Shown: one piece after another, positions 21,702 through 37,661 of the stretch
Numbering within the stretch: position 1 is the stretch's first letter
Layout of the letters: the number at the start of each line of letters is the position of its first letter
Assembly (NCBI RefSeq): GCF_015277515.1
Contig: NZ_CP063767.1
Location: forward strand, 1,922,001-1,986,000
Length of the DNA stretch: 64,000 nt
Direction: 5' to 3'
Origin: Thermophilibacter immobilis
GTDB taxonomy: Bacteria; Actinomycetota; Coriobacteriia; Coriobacteriales; Atopobiaceae
Position numbers and translations under genes: made by a program
Notes under the pieces: model-generated
Seen by the model: the letters and a program-made list of their open reading frames with translations, nothing else
Told to the model about the DNA's origin: nothing
Database searches by the model: none

Positions 21702-22472
21702 CTACATGTCCATGCCGCCGTCGACGCGGATGACCTCTCCGGTGACGTAGGAGGCCCGCTCGCTCACGAGAAAGCGAACGAGCGCGGCGATTTCATCGGG
21801 ACGCGCCATGCGCCCGAGGGGAATCTGCGCGTCGTAGGACGCGCGCACCTCCTCAGAGAGGACGGCCGTCATGTCGGTCTGGACAAAGCCGGGCGCCACG
21901 GCGTTCACGGTGACGCCGCGCGGCGCGAGCTCGCGCGCCACGGACTTGGTGAGGCCGAGGAGACCCGCCTTGGAGGCGGCGTAGTTGGCCTGGCCCGCGT
22001 TGCCCATGAGCCCCACGACCGAGCTCACGCTTACGATGCGGCCGGCGCGCTGGCGCATGAGGGGGCGCGCGACGGCGCGCATCATGTGGAAGGCCCCCGT
22101 CAGGTTCACGTCGAGCACGCGCGAGAAATCCTCGTCTGACATGCGCACGACGAGGCCGTCTCGCGTGATGCCCGCGTTGTTGACGAGCGCCCAGATGCTG
22201 CCGAAGTCGGCGAGGACCTCCTCCGCGCAGGCCCTGGTCGCGGAAGCGTCGGACACGTCGCAGCGGTAGGCGCGCGCCGTGGCCCCGGCGCGGCGCACAG
22301 CCTCGAGCGCCTCCTCGGCGGCCTCCGCGTTGCCCGCGAAGACCAGGGCGACGTCCATGCCGTCGGCGGCCAGGCCCTCCGCGATCGCGCGCCCGATGCC
22401 ACGCGAGGCGCCGGTGACAAGCGCAACCCTGCGCTCGGCGTCGCGCTCGAGCGCCCCGGTCCTCTCGGTCAT
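21702..22472 (-). CDS. fabG: 3-oxoacyl-[ACP] reductase
   Basis: NADPH-dependent reductase of the short-chain dehydrogenase family. The 256 residues include the cofactor loop VTGASRGIGRAIAE near residue 19, the NNAG motif and the catalytic YAASKAG. Its start overlaps the fabD stop by 4 bp (ATGA). The N-terminal 15 residues are slightly longer than in E. coli FabG. Confidence 0.97.
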   Translation of the reverse strand: MTERTGALERDAERRVALVTGASRGIGRAIAEGLAADGMDVALVFAGNAEAAEEALEAVRRAGATARAYRCDVSDASATRACAEEVLADFGSIWALVNNAGITRDGLVVRMSDEDFSRVLDVNLTGAFHMMRAVARPLMRQRAGRIVSVSSVVGLMGNAGQANYAASKAGLLGLTKSVARELAPRGVTVNAVAPGFVQTDMTAVLSEEVRASYDAQIPLGRMARPDEIAALVRFLVSERASYVTGEVIRVDGGMDM

Positions 22473-23413
22473 GACCGCTCCCCTCCGCTCGCGAAGAGCT
22501 CCGCCAGCACGGCCTCGAGCTGGTGCGCGTCCTCACAGGGAAGCGCCGTGGCGCCGGGCAGCGTGCGTCGCACGAGCCCCGTTAGGGTCGCGCCGGGGCC
22601 CACCTCCACGAAGGTGTCCACGCCGCGCGCGCGGCAGAGCTCCAGCGTGCGCACCCATTGGACGGGACGGGCCACCTGACGCGCGAGAAGGCGCGCGCGG
22701 GCGCCGGCGTCGTCCGGGTAGGGCTCGGCGGTCGCGTTGGCGATGACCTCCACGCGCGGGGCGCCCGGCGCGTGGCCCTGGGCAAGGTAGGCGGCGAGCC
22801 CCTCGGAGGCCTCCTGCATGAGGGGGCTGTGGAAGGCCCCCGAGACGGCGAGGCGCATCGAGCGGCCGCGCGCGGCGCGCACGAGCTCGTCGAGGCGCGC
22901 CAGGGCGTCCGGCAGGCCCGCGACGACGGTCTGCCGCGGGCTGTTGTAGTTCACGGGCCAGGCGTCGCCCGCCTGGGCGGCCAGGCGCTCGACCTCGGAG
23001 GCCCCGAGCTTGAGCACGGCGCGCATCTGCCCGGGGCGCCTCTGGGAGGCGTCATCCATGAGACGGGCGCGCCGACACGCGAGCGAGAAGCCCTCCTCGT
23101 CCGAGAAGGCTCCGGCGAAGGTGAGGGCGGCGACCTCGCCGAGCGAGAACCCGGCCAGGAGGTCGGGTTGCACGCCGTGCGCAGCGAGCGCGCGGGCGCA
23201 GGCGAGATCAGCCGCGAAGACGCACGGCTGGGTGTTGACGGTCTGCGCGAGCTGCTCCGCGGTGCCGGAGAGGCACTGCGCGCTCGTGCCGGGGCGCACG
23301 GCGTCGGCCATCTCGAAGACGGCGCGGGCAGCGGGCTCGCCTGCGACGAGGTCCGCGCACATGCCCGGGTGCTGGGCTCCCTGACCCGCGAAGAGAAGGG
23401 CTAGCTTACCCAT
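22469..23413 (-). CDS. fabD: Malonyl-CoA:ACP transacylase
   Basis: Loads malonate onto ACP. The 314 residues carry the oxyanion motif GQGAQHPGM near residue 10, the nucleophile elbow AGFSLGEVAAL and the catalytic His in GAFHSPLM. Length is normal. It overlaps fabK by 13 bp and fabG by 4 bp, so the three are translationally coupled. Confidence 0.98.
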   Translation of the reverse strand: MGKLALLFAGQGAQHPGMCADLVAGEPAARAVFEMADAVRPGTSAQCLSGTAEQLAQTVNTQPCVFAADLACARALAAHGVQPDLLAGFSLGEVAALTFAGAFSDEEGFSLACRRARLMDDASQRRPGQMRAVLKLGASEVERLAAQAGDAWPVNYNSPRQTVVAGLPDALARLDELVRAARGRSMRLAVSGAFHSPLMQEASEGLAAYLAQGHAPGAPRVEVIANATAEPYPDDAGARARLLARQVARPVQWVRTLELCRARGVDTFVEVGPGATLTGLVRRTLPGATALPCEDAHQLEAVLAELFASGGERS

Positions 23414-24345
23414 GCGCCCGCCCCTTGGAGCACCAGCTCGGCACCGTTCACGAGGTCGTCCACGATCTCGCGGGCGCTCTGACGCTCGCGGACCATGCCG
23501 GCAATCTGGCCGCAGAGGAAGGACCCGTGCTCGTAGTCGCCCTCCTTAGCCGCCCGCCTGAGCGCGCCGGTGCCCAGGCCCTCGAGCTCGTGGGCCGAGA
23601 CGCCAGAGGCCTCGAGGCGCGCGTACTCGTTGGAGAGCGGCGTCTTGAGGCAGCGCACCGGATGGCCGAGGCTGCGGCCCGTGGCCACCGTCGAGATGTC
23701 CTTGGCCGCGAGCACGCGCTCCTTGTACTCCTCGGAGACCGTGCACTCATCGGCCACCAGAAAGCGCGTTCCCACCTGGACGCCCACGGCCCCCAGCATG
23801 AGGGCGGCCGCGAAGCCGCGCCCGTCGGCGATGCCGCCCGCCGCGACGACGGGGATGCTCACCGCATCCACGACCTGCGGGATGAGCGCCATCGTGCTCG
23901 TCTCGCCAATGTGGCCGCCCGACTCAGTGCCCTCGGCCACCACGGCCGTGGCACCGGAGCGCTCCATGAGCCGCGCGAGGCCCACCGAGGCCACGACGGG
24001 GATGACCTTGATGTGCGCGGCCCGCCACGCCTTCAGGTACTGGGCGGGGTTGCCCGCACCCGTCACCACGACGGGCACCTGTTCGTCGATGACGACCTGG
24101 GCCACCTCGGCGGCGAACGGGCTCATGAGCATGACGTTCACGCCAAAGGGCCTGTCGGTGCGCACGCGAAGCTCGTGGATCTGCGCGCGCAGCCAGGCCG
24201 CGTCGGCGTTCATGGCGGCGATGATGCCCAGTCCTCCGGCCTCGGACACGGCGGCGGCCAGGCTCGCATCCGCAATCCAGGCCATGCCACCCTGAAAGAC
24301 CGGCTTCTCGATGCCCAAGACGTCGCAGAGAGGGGTGCGCAGCAT
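23401..24345 (-). CDS. fabK: Enoyl-[ACP] reductase II, FMN-dependent
   Basis: Performs the last reduction of each elongation cycle using FMN, replacing FabI. The start was set at ATG 24345 (MLRTPLCDVLGIEKPVFQGG), giving 314 residues. Family landmarks are QGGMAWIADASLAAAVSEAGG, VVAEGTESGGHIGE with its catalytic His, and PVVAAGGIADGRG. No fabI was seen, so this is likely the only enoyl reductase here; FabK enzymes are generally insensitive to triclosan (family knowledge). The nitronate-monooxygenase relative is excluded mainly by context. Confidence 0.95.
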   Translation of the reverse strand: MLRTPLCDVLGIEKPVFQGGMAWIADASLAAAVSEAGGLGIIAAMNADAAWLRAQIHELRVRTDRPFGVNVMLMSPFAAEVAQVVIDEQVPVVVTGAGNPAQYLKAWRAAHIKVIPVVASVGLARLMERSGATAVVAEGTESGGHIGETSTMALIPQVVDAVSIPVVAAGGIADGRGFAAALMLGAVGVQVGTRFLVADECTVSEEYKERVLAAKDISTVATGRSLGHPVRCLKTPLSNEYARLEASGVSAHELEGLGTGALRRAAKEGDYEHGSFLCGQIAGMVRERQSAREIVDDLVNGAELVLQGAGAWVS

Positions 24346-24347
24346 GG

Positions 24348-24584
24348 CTACTTCCCCAGGAGGGAGTCGACGAGCTCGACGCAGGCACCGATCGTGGTGG
24401 GATTGGACTCGGCGTCTATCTCCACGTTGAACTCGTCCTCGCATGCCATGACCACCTCGACGGTGGCCAGGCTGTCCAGGCCCACGTCGGAGAGCTTGGT
24501 CTTGGGGGTGAGCCTGACGTCGTCAAGACCGCCCTGCTCGCGAACGATTGCACAAATGCGGTCGAAGGTGCCCTGCTCTGCCAT
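24348..24584 (-). CDS. acpP: Acyl carrier protein
   Basis: Small acidic carrier of fatty-acyl intermediates. The 78 residues contain DVGLDSLATVEV, where Ser38 would receive the 4'-phosphopantetheine arm. A strong GAAGGAG ribosome-binding site precedes the ATG, fitting its need for high expression. It lies between fabH and fabK. Confidence 0.97.
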   Translation of the reverse strand: MAEQGTFDRICAIVREQGGLDDVRLTPKTKLSDVGLDSLATVEVVMACEDEFNVEIDAESNPTTIGACVELVDSLLGK

Positions 24585-24650
24585 GGTCTTTCTCCTTCTT
24601 CAACGCCCCGCGGGGCGCGCCAATGGGTGTGGGTGGTTCTGCGCGGAGGG

Positions 24651-25610
24651 CTAACCCCAGCGCATGAGACATGCGCCGGTGTCGAGCCCGGCGCCAAAGC
24701 CGACAAGGGCCACGAGGTCGCCGGCGTGAAGCTCTCCGGCGCGGGCGAGGCGATCAAGGGCGAGGGGAATACACGCGCTCGAGACGTTGCCCGTCTGGGC
24801 GAGGGTGTGGGCGACGCGCTCGTCGCCAATGCCCAGACGGGAGACGGCCGCCGCTATGATGCGCTCGTTCGCCTGATGAAAGATGAAGCGGTCGACCTGG
24901 TCAATCGAGACGCCCGCGTCCTCGCACAGGTCCGCGACGGACGAGCAGATGGTAGCGACGCCGAACTTGAAGATGTGACGGCCCTCCATGCGCAGGGTGC
25001 TCGAGCGACGCTCGGTCTGGTCGAAGGGCGACGTGCCCGCAAGGCCCGGCACGTGAAGCGCCTCCGCGCAGGGCTCGGTCGCGAGGCGCAGGGCGAGCGG
25101 GTTGGATTCTCCGTCCGCGAGCACGGCCGCTGCGGCACCGTCGCCGAACAACACGCAGGTGGAGCGGTCCGACCAGTCCATGAGGCGACTCATCTTCTCG
25201 GCGGCCACGACCAGGACCCGACGGGCACGGCCGCGCGCGAACCAGCCGTCGGCCACGTCGAGCGCAAAGACGAAGCCCGCGCACGCCGCCGACACGTCAA
25301 AGGCCGGGCAGGTGGTCCCCAGGGACTGCGCGATCACGCAGGCCTGGGCGGGCATGAGGTGGTCCGCGCTCGTGGTGGAGCAGACGATGAGGTCGAGCTC
25401 CTCGGGGGACACGCCCGCGACCTCGAGGGCCGCGAAGCTCGCGTCACGAGCGAGGTCGTCCAGGGTCTCCGTCGTGCAGAGGCGACGGCTCGCGATGCCC
25501 GTGCGCGGACGAATCCATGCGTCCGACGTGTCGAGAAACGCCGAGAGCTCGTCGTTGGACACCGCGCGCTCCGGCAGGGCGGAGCCCGTCCCCAGAATCC
25601 TGAAGCCCAT
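24651..25610 (-). CDS. fabH: 3-oxoacyl-[ACP] synthase III
   Basis: Starts fatty-acid synthesis by condensing an acyl-CoA primer with malonyl-ACP. The 319 residues carry the catalytic triad Cys110 (VSAACAGFVFAL), His245 (FIFHQANER) and Asn275 (TGNVSSA). Length is normal. It begins 3 bp after the stop of the MarR-type regulator gene. Confidence 0.97.
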   Translation of the reverse strand: MGFRILGTGSALPERAVSNDELSAFLDTSDAWIRPRTGIASRRLCTTETLDDLARDASFAALEVAGVSPEELDLIVCSTTSADHLMPAQACVIAQSLGTTCPAFDVSAACAGFVFALDVADGWFARGRARRVLVVAAEKMSRLMDWSDRSTCVLFGDGAAAAVLADGESNPLALRLATEPCAEALHVPGLAGTSPFDQTERRSSTLRMEGRHIFKFGVATICSSVADLCEDAGVSIDQVDRFIFHQANERIIAAAVSRLGIGDERVAHTLAQTGNVSSACIPLALDRLARAGELHAGDLVALVGFGAGLDTGACLMRWG

Positions 25611-25612
25611 GG

Positions 25613-26170
25613 CTACAGCGTCTCCCTCTGCTCGGCGTAGAACTGCTCGAGGCGGCGAATGCCCCTGAGGAGCACGGCGCGCTCCTCTGGGCTCATGTCC
25701 TTTGCGATGGCCTCCGCCATCTTGCGGTGAAAGATGCTGTGGAGGCGAAAGGCCACCTCTCCCTCGTGCGTCAGGGTGACGTTCACACGGCGGGCGTCGC
25801 GCTTGGAGCGGCTCTTCTCGAGAAGGCCCTTGGTCACGAGGCGGTTTACCGCGGAGGTCGCCGAGGGAACGCGGATGCCTAGGGCGTGGGCGATCTGGCT
25901 CACGCTCACCGTGCGGTCAACGTGGAGGGTCCGCTCGCCCACCGCCTCGAGCAGGCGGCTCTCGCTCACGGTGATGTCGAGGCCGTGGCCGCGCGAGAGC
26001 ATCTGGTGCTCGAGGTCCTCGATGGAGCCGTAGGTGAGGGCGAGGCGCTCGTTGAGCTCGCGCACGAACTCCTCGTCGAGCTCCGCCGAAGCGTCGTGCG
26101 ACGAGGCGACGCGCGGGGAGGGCCCTGCGGCTCTCTGGCCCTTCTCGGCCTTCTCGTCTTGCTCGAACAC
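25613..26170 (-). CDS. MarR-family regulator, FabT-like
   Basis: Probable repressor of the fatty-acid operon it heads. The 185 residues hold a winged-helix domain: VSVSQIAHALGIRVPSATSAV is the recognition region and SRSKRDARRVNVTLTHEG the wing. An unusual 35-residue charged N-terminal extension precedes it. Start is GTG 26170, 6 bases after a GGAGG ribosome-binding site. The position upstream of fabH matches fabT of streptococci, where the repressor senses acyl-ACP (known for that family). The nearby palindrome is the likely operator. The FabT assignment itself is by context. Confidence 0.85.
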   Translation of the reverse strand: MFEQDEKAEKGQRAAGPSPRVASSHDASAELDEEFVRELNERLALTYGSIEDLEHQMLSRGHGLDITVSESRLLEAVGERTLHVDRTVSVSQIAHALGIRVPSATSAVNRLVTKGLLEKSRSKRDARRVNVTLTHEGEVAFRLHSIFHRKMAEAIAKDMSPEERAVLLRGIRRLEQFYAEQRETL

Positions 26171-26193
26171 CCTGCCCCTCCCCTCTGCTAATG

Positions 26194-26205
26194 TTAACTA
26201 GTCAA
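26194..26205. promoter_or_regulatory. Second imperfect palindrome, possible auxiliary operator
   Basis: TTAACTAGTCAA matches its own reverse complement at 10 of 12 positions and uses the same A/T-rich alphabet (TTA, ACTA) as the larger palindrome 9 bp away. It may be a weaker site for the same MarR regulator. Low confidence. Confidence 0.35.
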
Positions 26206-26213
26206 TATCTTTC

Positions 26214-26232
26214 ATTAGTTAGACTAACTAAT
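26214..26232. promoter_or_regulatory. 19-bp palindrome, likely operator of the MarR regulator
   Basis: ATTAGTTAG-A-CTAACTAAT is a perfect odd-length palindrome in the 108-bp divergent region between the MarR/fab operon and birA. It stands out as A/T-rich in a GC-rich sequence. Its size and symmetry fit a MarR-dimer site. Position would allow control of both the fab operon and birA. Confidence 0.7.
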
Positions 26233-26278
26233 TAATTTGACGAAGGCTAGTCCCATCACCGAAAGGAGGCCCATCATC

Positions 26279-27100
26279 ATGAGACTTTCACAGGGGCCAG
26301 CCCCCCTGCCCCCCGTCGAGGTCGTAGATGAGGCCGCTTCGACGAACGGTGTGATGCGAGAGCGCGGGCTCGACGGAGCGCGTGCGGGTGCCGCACTCCT
26401 TGCGCGCAGGCAGACCCGGGGGCGCGGACGACGGGGACATCGATGGGCGTCGGGAGACGGCGGCCTCTATCTCTCCGTTCTGCTGCGACCCGACGTCGAC
26501 TTCGCGCGTCTGTCCGGGCTCTCCGCCGCCTGCGGACTCGGCGTGCTCGAGGGACTCGAGGAGGCGGGCGCGGGCGGGCGCGACGAGGTCCTGCTCAAGT
26601 GGCCCAACGATCTGGTCGCGCGAGGGCGCAAGCTCGGCGGCATCCTCGTCGAGGCGTGGCGCGCGGACGGTACACCCTTCGCGGTCTGCGGGGTCGGCGT
26701 CAACGTGGCTGCGCCAAGTGCGGCTGACCTGACGCCGGGTGCCGACGAGCCACATGCGCTCGAGCCCATTGGCCTGGCCGAGATTGACTCAGAGCCACCC
26801 GCGCTCGAGTCTCTGGCCAAGCGGGTCCGTGACGGCATTTTTTGGCGGGTTGACGCGTGGGCGTGCGCCGCGCGCGAGCTGGCACCCGACGAGGGGCCGC
26901 TCGCGCCTCTGCTCGACGACTACCACGCCCGCCTCGCGCTTCTCGGCGGGCCGGTCGTGGCGCTGTCCCCCGCCGGCGAGCTTCTCGCCCAGGGCGTCTT
27001 CTCGCACGTGGACGCCTGGGGGTGCGCCGTCGTTGCCACGCCGAAGGGCCCGAGGCACCTCTCGGCGGAGGAGGCCTCCCTCAGACCCCTCGCGCCCTAG
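26279..27100 (+). CDS. birA: Biotin-[acetyl-CoA-carboxylase] ligase
   Basis: Attaches biotin to AccB. The start was set at ATG 26279, 9 bases after AAAGGAGG, giving 273 residues; a TTG further up has no ribosome-binding site. Motifs GRGRRGHRW (biotinyl-AMP loop), LLKWPNDLVARGRKLGGIL and the C-terminal domain GVFSHVDAWG are present. There is no N-terminal helix-turn-helix, so it is a class I ligase without repressor function. It is divergent from the operon that encodes its substrate AccB. Confidence 0.95.
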   Translation: MRLSQGPAPLPPVEVVDEAASTNGVMRERGLDGARAGAALLARRQTRGRGRRGHRWASGDGGLYLSVLLRPDVDFARLSGLSAACGLGVLEGLEEAGAGGRDEVLLKWPNDLVARGRKLGGILVEAWRADGTPFAVCGVGVNVAAPSAADLTPGADEPHALEPIGLAEIDSEPPALESLAKRVRDGIFWRVDAWACAARELAPDEGPLAPLLDDYHARLALLGGPVVALSPAGELLAQGVFSHVDAWGCAVVATPKGPRHLSAEEASLRPLAP

Positions 27101-27149
27101 TCCCCGCGGGCCCGACTCCTCCCCCTCCCCCTCTCCCCTCCTCTCGAAC
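27101..27149. other. Pyrimidine-rich spacer after birA
   Basis: Short C/T-rich stretch (CTCCTCCCCCTCCCC-type) between the birA stop and the inverted-repeat element. No gene, and no clear terminator hairpin for birA. Confidence 0.4.
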
Positions 27150-27263
27150 GTGCGGCCGCAAAAGACAAGACTCCTCGACTGACAAAAACTCACGAGCCTG
27201 TGAGCTGAGAAAACGTCAGACGCTTTTGATTTATCGTTCCAACTTCGACTTTTGCGGCCGCAC
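27150..27263. repeat. 114-bp element with perfect 15-bp terminal inverted repeats
   Basis: Starts GTGCGGCCGCAAAAG (27150-27164) and ends CTTTTGCGGCCGCAC (27249-27263), a perfect inverted repeat. Inside are two nested shorter repeats, CTGAC...GTCAG and CTCAC-GAGCCT-GTGAG, and the interior is A/T-rich. It lies between convergent birA and rpoC. Length and layout resemble the other short elements of this window but the end sequences differ. No coding capacity. Confidence 0.75.
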
Positions 27264-27433
27264 AAACCGAGGATGACTAGGGTCGAGGGCGACGCCCAGC
27301 GGCGTCCACGTCCACGGTAAAGGGACTGAACCGGCAGGGCGGGGCAGGCGCGCGGTGGACGGCCCGGTAGGAGGGTGAGCTCGGCAGAGGGCAGACCCCG
27401 CGAGCGGAGCGTGGGGGTGCCGAGGCCTCCACA
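27264..27433. other. Gap between inverted-repeat element and rpoC terminator
   Basis: About 170 bp of GC-rich sequence in which no gene, promoter or repeat was recognised. Confidence 0.4.
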
Positions 27434-27469
27434 GAAAAGGGCACCGACCCCCAAGGGGAGCCGGTGCCC
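27434..27469 (-). terminator. Terminator of the rpoBC operon
   Basis: Stem GGGCACCG/CGGTGCCC with an inner CCCC-AA-GGGG stem, followed on the minus strand by TTTTCTGT, about 30 bp after the rpoC stop. It has the form of an intrinsic terminator. Confidence 0.8.
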
Positions 27470-27497
27470 GCAGTGAACATTAAGGCAGGAGGAAACG

Positions 27498-31952
<4,455 letters not shown>

Positions 31953-31957
31953 AGTCG

Positions 31958-35479
<3,522 letters not shown>

Positions 35480-35531
35480 CAGGCTTTTCCTCCTTCAAAA
35501 GGGTGGAAGGTGGTAATTGTCGCAACCTAAT

Positions 35532-35560
35532 AATCTACCGAAAGCCCTCGCGAGGGTCAA
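35532..35560 (-). promoter_or_regulatory. Sigma70-type promoter of rpoBC
   Basis: On the minus strand TTGACC and TAGATT are 17 bp apart, about 50 bp upstream of the rpoB start. Strong candidate for the rpoBC promoter, separating rpoBC from the rplJL genes, which in many bacteria are co-transcribed with it. Confidence 0.75.
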
Positions 35561-35727
35561 TGAAAAGCCTTGACTTGCACCCTCTCTTCGATTAGCTTTT
35601 TGGGCTTGACCCATCTGAGCTGCGGAATCGTTATTCTCACGTGCTCCGAATATGGCGGTTCTGTGAGTGGCGGGGTAGGCATCACGATGCGTTCCCGCCG
35701 TTGAGGCATGAGCTCACACGCAGGGGC

Positions 35728-36311
35728 CTAGAGGTGAGGCGAGCCGCGAGACCCCTCGATGGCAGAGATGGCGTCCGCGTTGGCCTGCTCGGTGACGTTG
35801 AGCTGATTGATCAGCCCGTCGAACTCCTCGGGAGTGTACGTCTGGCGGTACCAGGTCTTCTCGTCGAAGTACGTCTGGAGGGTGAAGGCGGGGGGAGCGC
35901 CTGCCGTGACGGGCGTAAGTCTCATTGCGGGCCAGCCAGAGCTCATCGGTCGAGAGCTTCTCGAGCCCCGCGCTCGAGTAAATGCGCGCGTTGCTCTGGG
36001 CGAGCAGACAGTCGTCCGTCGAGGATGCGTCAGAGTCCTTGTCGGCGTCGGACGAGTCCTCGTCCGTTGGCGGGGCGGCCTCCTCCGTCTGGTCCGGGGT
36101 CGTCTCGGAGGTCTTCTGCGCCGGCTCGGCAGTCGTCGACGCGGGCTCGCTCGAGGTGCTCAGGGACACAAAGACGGCCACCAAGACCACCTGCGCCCCT
36201 CGATGCGCGCGGGAATCCGGGGCTGGGGCACGTCTACGATGCGCTTGCGCAGGAACGGGGCCCTGTGGCAGACTGCGGGGACCGTGCACGTGCCACAGCG
36301 CGGGATTCGTG
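35728..36311 (-). pseudogene. Broken membrane-anchored YARHG-domain protein gene
   Basis: Three pieces in different frames fit one ancestral protein. A Cys-containing segment (CGTCTVPAVCHRAPFLRKR, about 36250-36311) precedes a hydrophobic stretch VVLVAVFVSLSTS with a Ser/Thr/Asp/Glu-rich linker in a second frame. The YARHG domain then starts in that second frame (WLARNETYARHGR) and continues in a third (FTLQTYFDEKTWYRQTYTPE) after a frameshift at a run of six C near 35890. YARHG domains are extracellular in characterised proteins. Either the gene is decayed or the two shifts are assembly errors. It lies between rplL and the rpoBC promoter. Confidence 0.6.
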
Positions 36312-36345
36312 AGCGCGCTGAGAAGAACGCCGCGGGCCGCCGCGC

Positions 36346-36377
36346 AAAAAGGGGCCGGGCCCAAAGGCCCGACCCCC
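36346..36377 (-). terminator. Terminator of rplJL
   Basis: On the minus strand a GC-rich stem (CGGGCC/GGCCCG extended by GGGG/CCCC with one mismatch) is followed by TTTTT, about 40 bp downstream of the rplL stop. Strong intrinsic-terminator form. Confidence 0.8.
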
Positions 36378-36412
36378 ACAAGATCCGTGCGCGAAACCCG
36401 AGTAACGAGAAG

Positions 36413-36790
36413 TTACTTGAGGGTGACGGAGGCGCCGGCCTCCTCGAGCTGCTTCTTGGCGGCCTCGGCGTCCTCCTTCTTGGCGCCCTCGAGGACGGCC
36501 TTGGGGGCGCTCTCGACGACATCCTTGGCCTCCTTGAGGCCGAGGCTGGTCAGCGAGCGAACGACCTTGATGACGGCGATCTTGTTGTCGCCGAAGGACT
36601 CGAGGACCACGTCAAAATTGGTCTTCTCCTCCTCCTCTTCGGCAGCGGCGGCCGGGGCAGCAGCGGCAACGGCGACGGGGGCGGCAGCGGAGACGCCAAA
36701 GACGTCCTCCAGCTCGTGGACGAGCTCGGAGAGCTCAAGGGCGGGCATCTCCTTGAGGGCCTCGACGATCTCTTCCTTGGTGACAGCCAT
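36413..36790 (-). CDS. rplL: 50S ribosomal protein L7/L12
   Basis: Stalk protein that recruits translation GTPases. The 125 residues show the N-terminal dimer domain ([20 protein letters not shown]), an Ala-rich hinge (about 37-53) and the C-terminal factor-binding domain ([20 protein letters not shown]). Length is normal. It follows rplJ by 73 bp. Confidence 0.98.
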   Translation of the reverse strand: MAVTKEEIVEALKEMPALELSELVHELEDVFGVSAAAPVAVAAAAPAAAAEEEEEKTNFDVVLESFGDNKIAVIKVVRSLTSLGLKEAKDVVESAPKAVLEGAKKEDAEAAKKQLEEAGASVTLK

Positions 36791-36863
36791 GTCAATTCTC
36801 CTTCTGTAGCGGGCGCGGGCGCGCCCGGGTCATATGGGGTGGTACGACGTGCGACGTGCGTGC

Positions 36864-37385
36864 CTAGGCGGCGTTCTTCTGGTCGGCGACGGCCTGAAGG
36901 GCCGTTGCGAGGCCTCGGGCGGGACCGGCGCAGACCTGGGCGATGCCGGACAGCGGGCTGCCGATGACGTAGACGAGCTTGGCCAGGAGCTCCTCGCGGG
37001 AGGGCAGGTCAGCATAGGCCTGGGCGTTCTCGGCGGAGAGGGCCTTGCCGTCAGCGATGCCGCCGACAAAGGCCATCTTCTTGAGCTTCTCGGACTGTTC
37101 CTTGATCACCTTGGCGGCGTCGACGGGATCCTTCTCGTAGAAGACGTAGGCGCAGGTACCGGACAGCTGCTCGTCGATCTGGGGCATCTCGGCGTTCTTG
37201 AGGGCGATCTTGACGATGTTGTTCTTGTACACCTTCATGTGGGCGCCTGCAGCCGTCAGCGCGCGACGGACCTCCTGAGTCTCCTTGACGGAGAGCCCCT
37301 GGTAATCCACGACGAAGACGCCCTTGGAGGCCTCGAGGGAGACGGCGACCTTGTCGAGCATGGCTTGGTTGGACTGGGATGGCAT
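36864..37385 (-). CDS. rplJ: 50S ribosomal protein L10
   Basis: Base of the ribosomal stalk. The start was set at ATG 37385 (MPSQSNQAMLDKVAVSLEAS), 10 bases after AAGGAGG, giving 173 residues. The family segment VVDYQGLSVKETQEVRRALT is present. A long leader with a hairpin lies upstream, where L10-L12 autoregulation is known to act in other bacteria. Confidence 0.97.
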   Translation of the reverse strand: MPSQSNQAMLDKVAVSLEASKGVFVVDYQGLSVKETQEVRRALTAAGAHMKVYKNNIVKIALKNAEMPQIDEQLSGTCAYVFYEKDPVDAAKVIKEQSEKLKKMAFVGGIADGKALSAENAQAYADLPSREELLAKLVYVIGSPLSGIAQVCAGPARGLATALQAVADQKNAA

Positions 37386-37450
37386 GGTTAGTACACCTCC
37401 TTGATTGCAATCGGGCACGAACCGCCAACGCGGGCGGGCCCTTCACAGGA

Positions 37451-37482
37451 AAGGCCCCGCTTTGCAACCAAAGCGGGGCCTT
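37451..37482 (-). promoter_or_regulatory. Leader hairpin upstream of rplJ, possible attenuator
   Basis: Perfect 14-bp stem (AAGGCCCCGCTTTG/CAAAGCGGGGCCTT) with a 4-base loop in the rplJ leader, followed on the minus strand by TTTCC. With only three T it is a weak terminator and may be part of the L10-binding leader or an attenuator. Confidence 0.6.
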
Positions 37483-37607
37483 CAGAATGCAATCTCTGAG
37501 ACCACCTCGGCAGGCAGGTTTCCCCTTTGAGCCTTTCGGCACCGGCTGTCTTTGGCAGCGGACGTGCGACGTACGAAACGGCGAGACGGTCATCTCGCGC
37601 AGGCCAC

Positions 37608-37636
37608 ATTGTGGCACGCCGCGAGACCCTCGTCAA
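37608..37636 (-). promoter_or_regulatory. Candidate promoter of rplJL
   Basis: On the minus strand TTGACG and CACAAT are separated by 17 bp, giving a transcript with a leader of about 220 bases before rplJ that contains the hairpin at 37451-37482. Confidence 0.65.
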
Positions 37637-37661
37637 GCTGGCGAGAAAGACGCGAGAGGAG

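Noticed and set aside
26200-26205. TTGACT as a -35 for the fab operon on the minus strand
   Set aside because: No -10-like sequence occurs 16-18 bp downstream; the next bases are G-rich.
27150-27263. Reading the 114-bp element as a bidirectional terminator for birA and rpoC
   Set aside because: The arms are 84 bp apart with no T tract, and rpoC has its own clear terminator at 27434-27469.
35570-35598. Plus-strand TTGACT and TAGCTT with 17-bp spacing upstream of rpoB
   Set aside because: Looks like a promoter but no plus-strand gene follows; probably chance within the A/T-rich leader.
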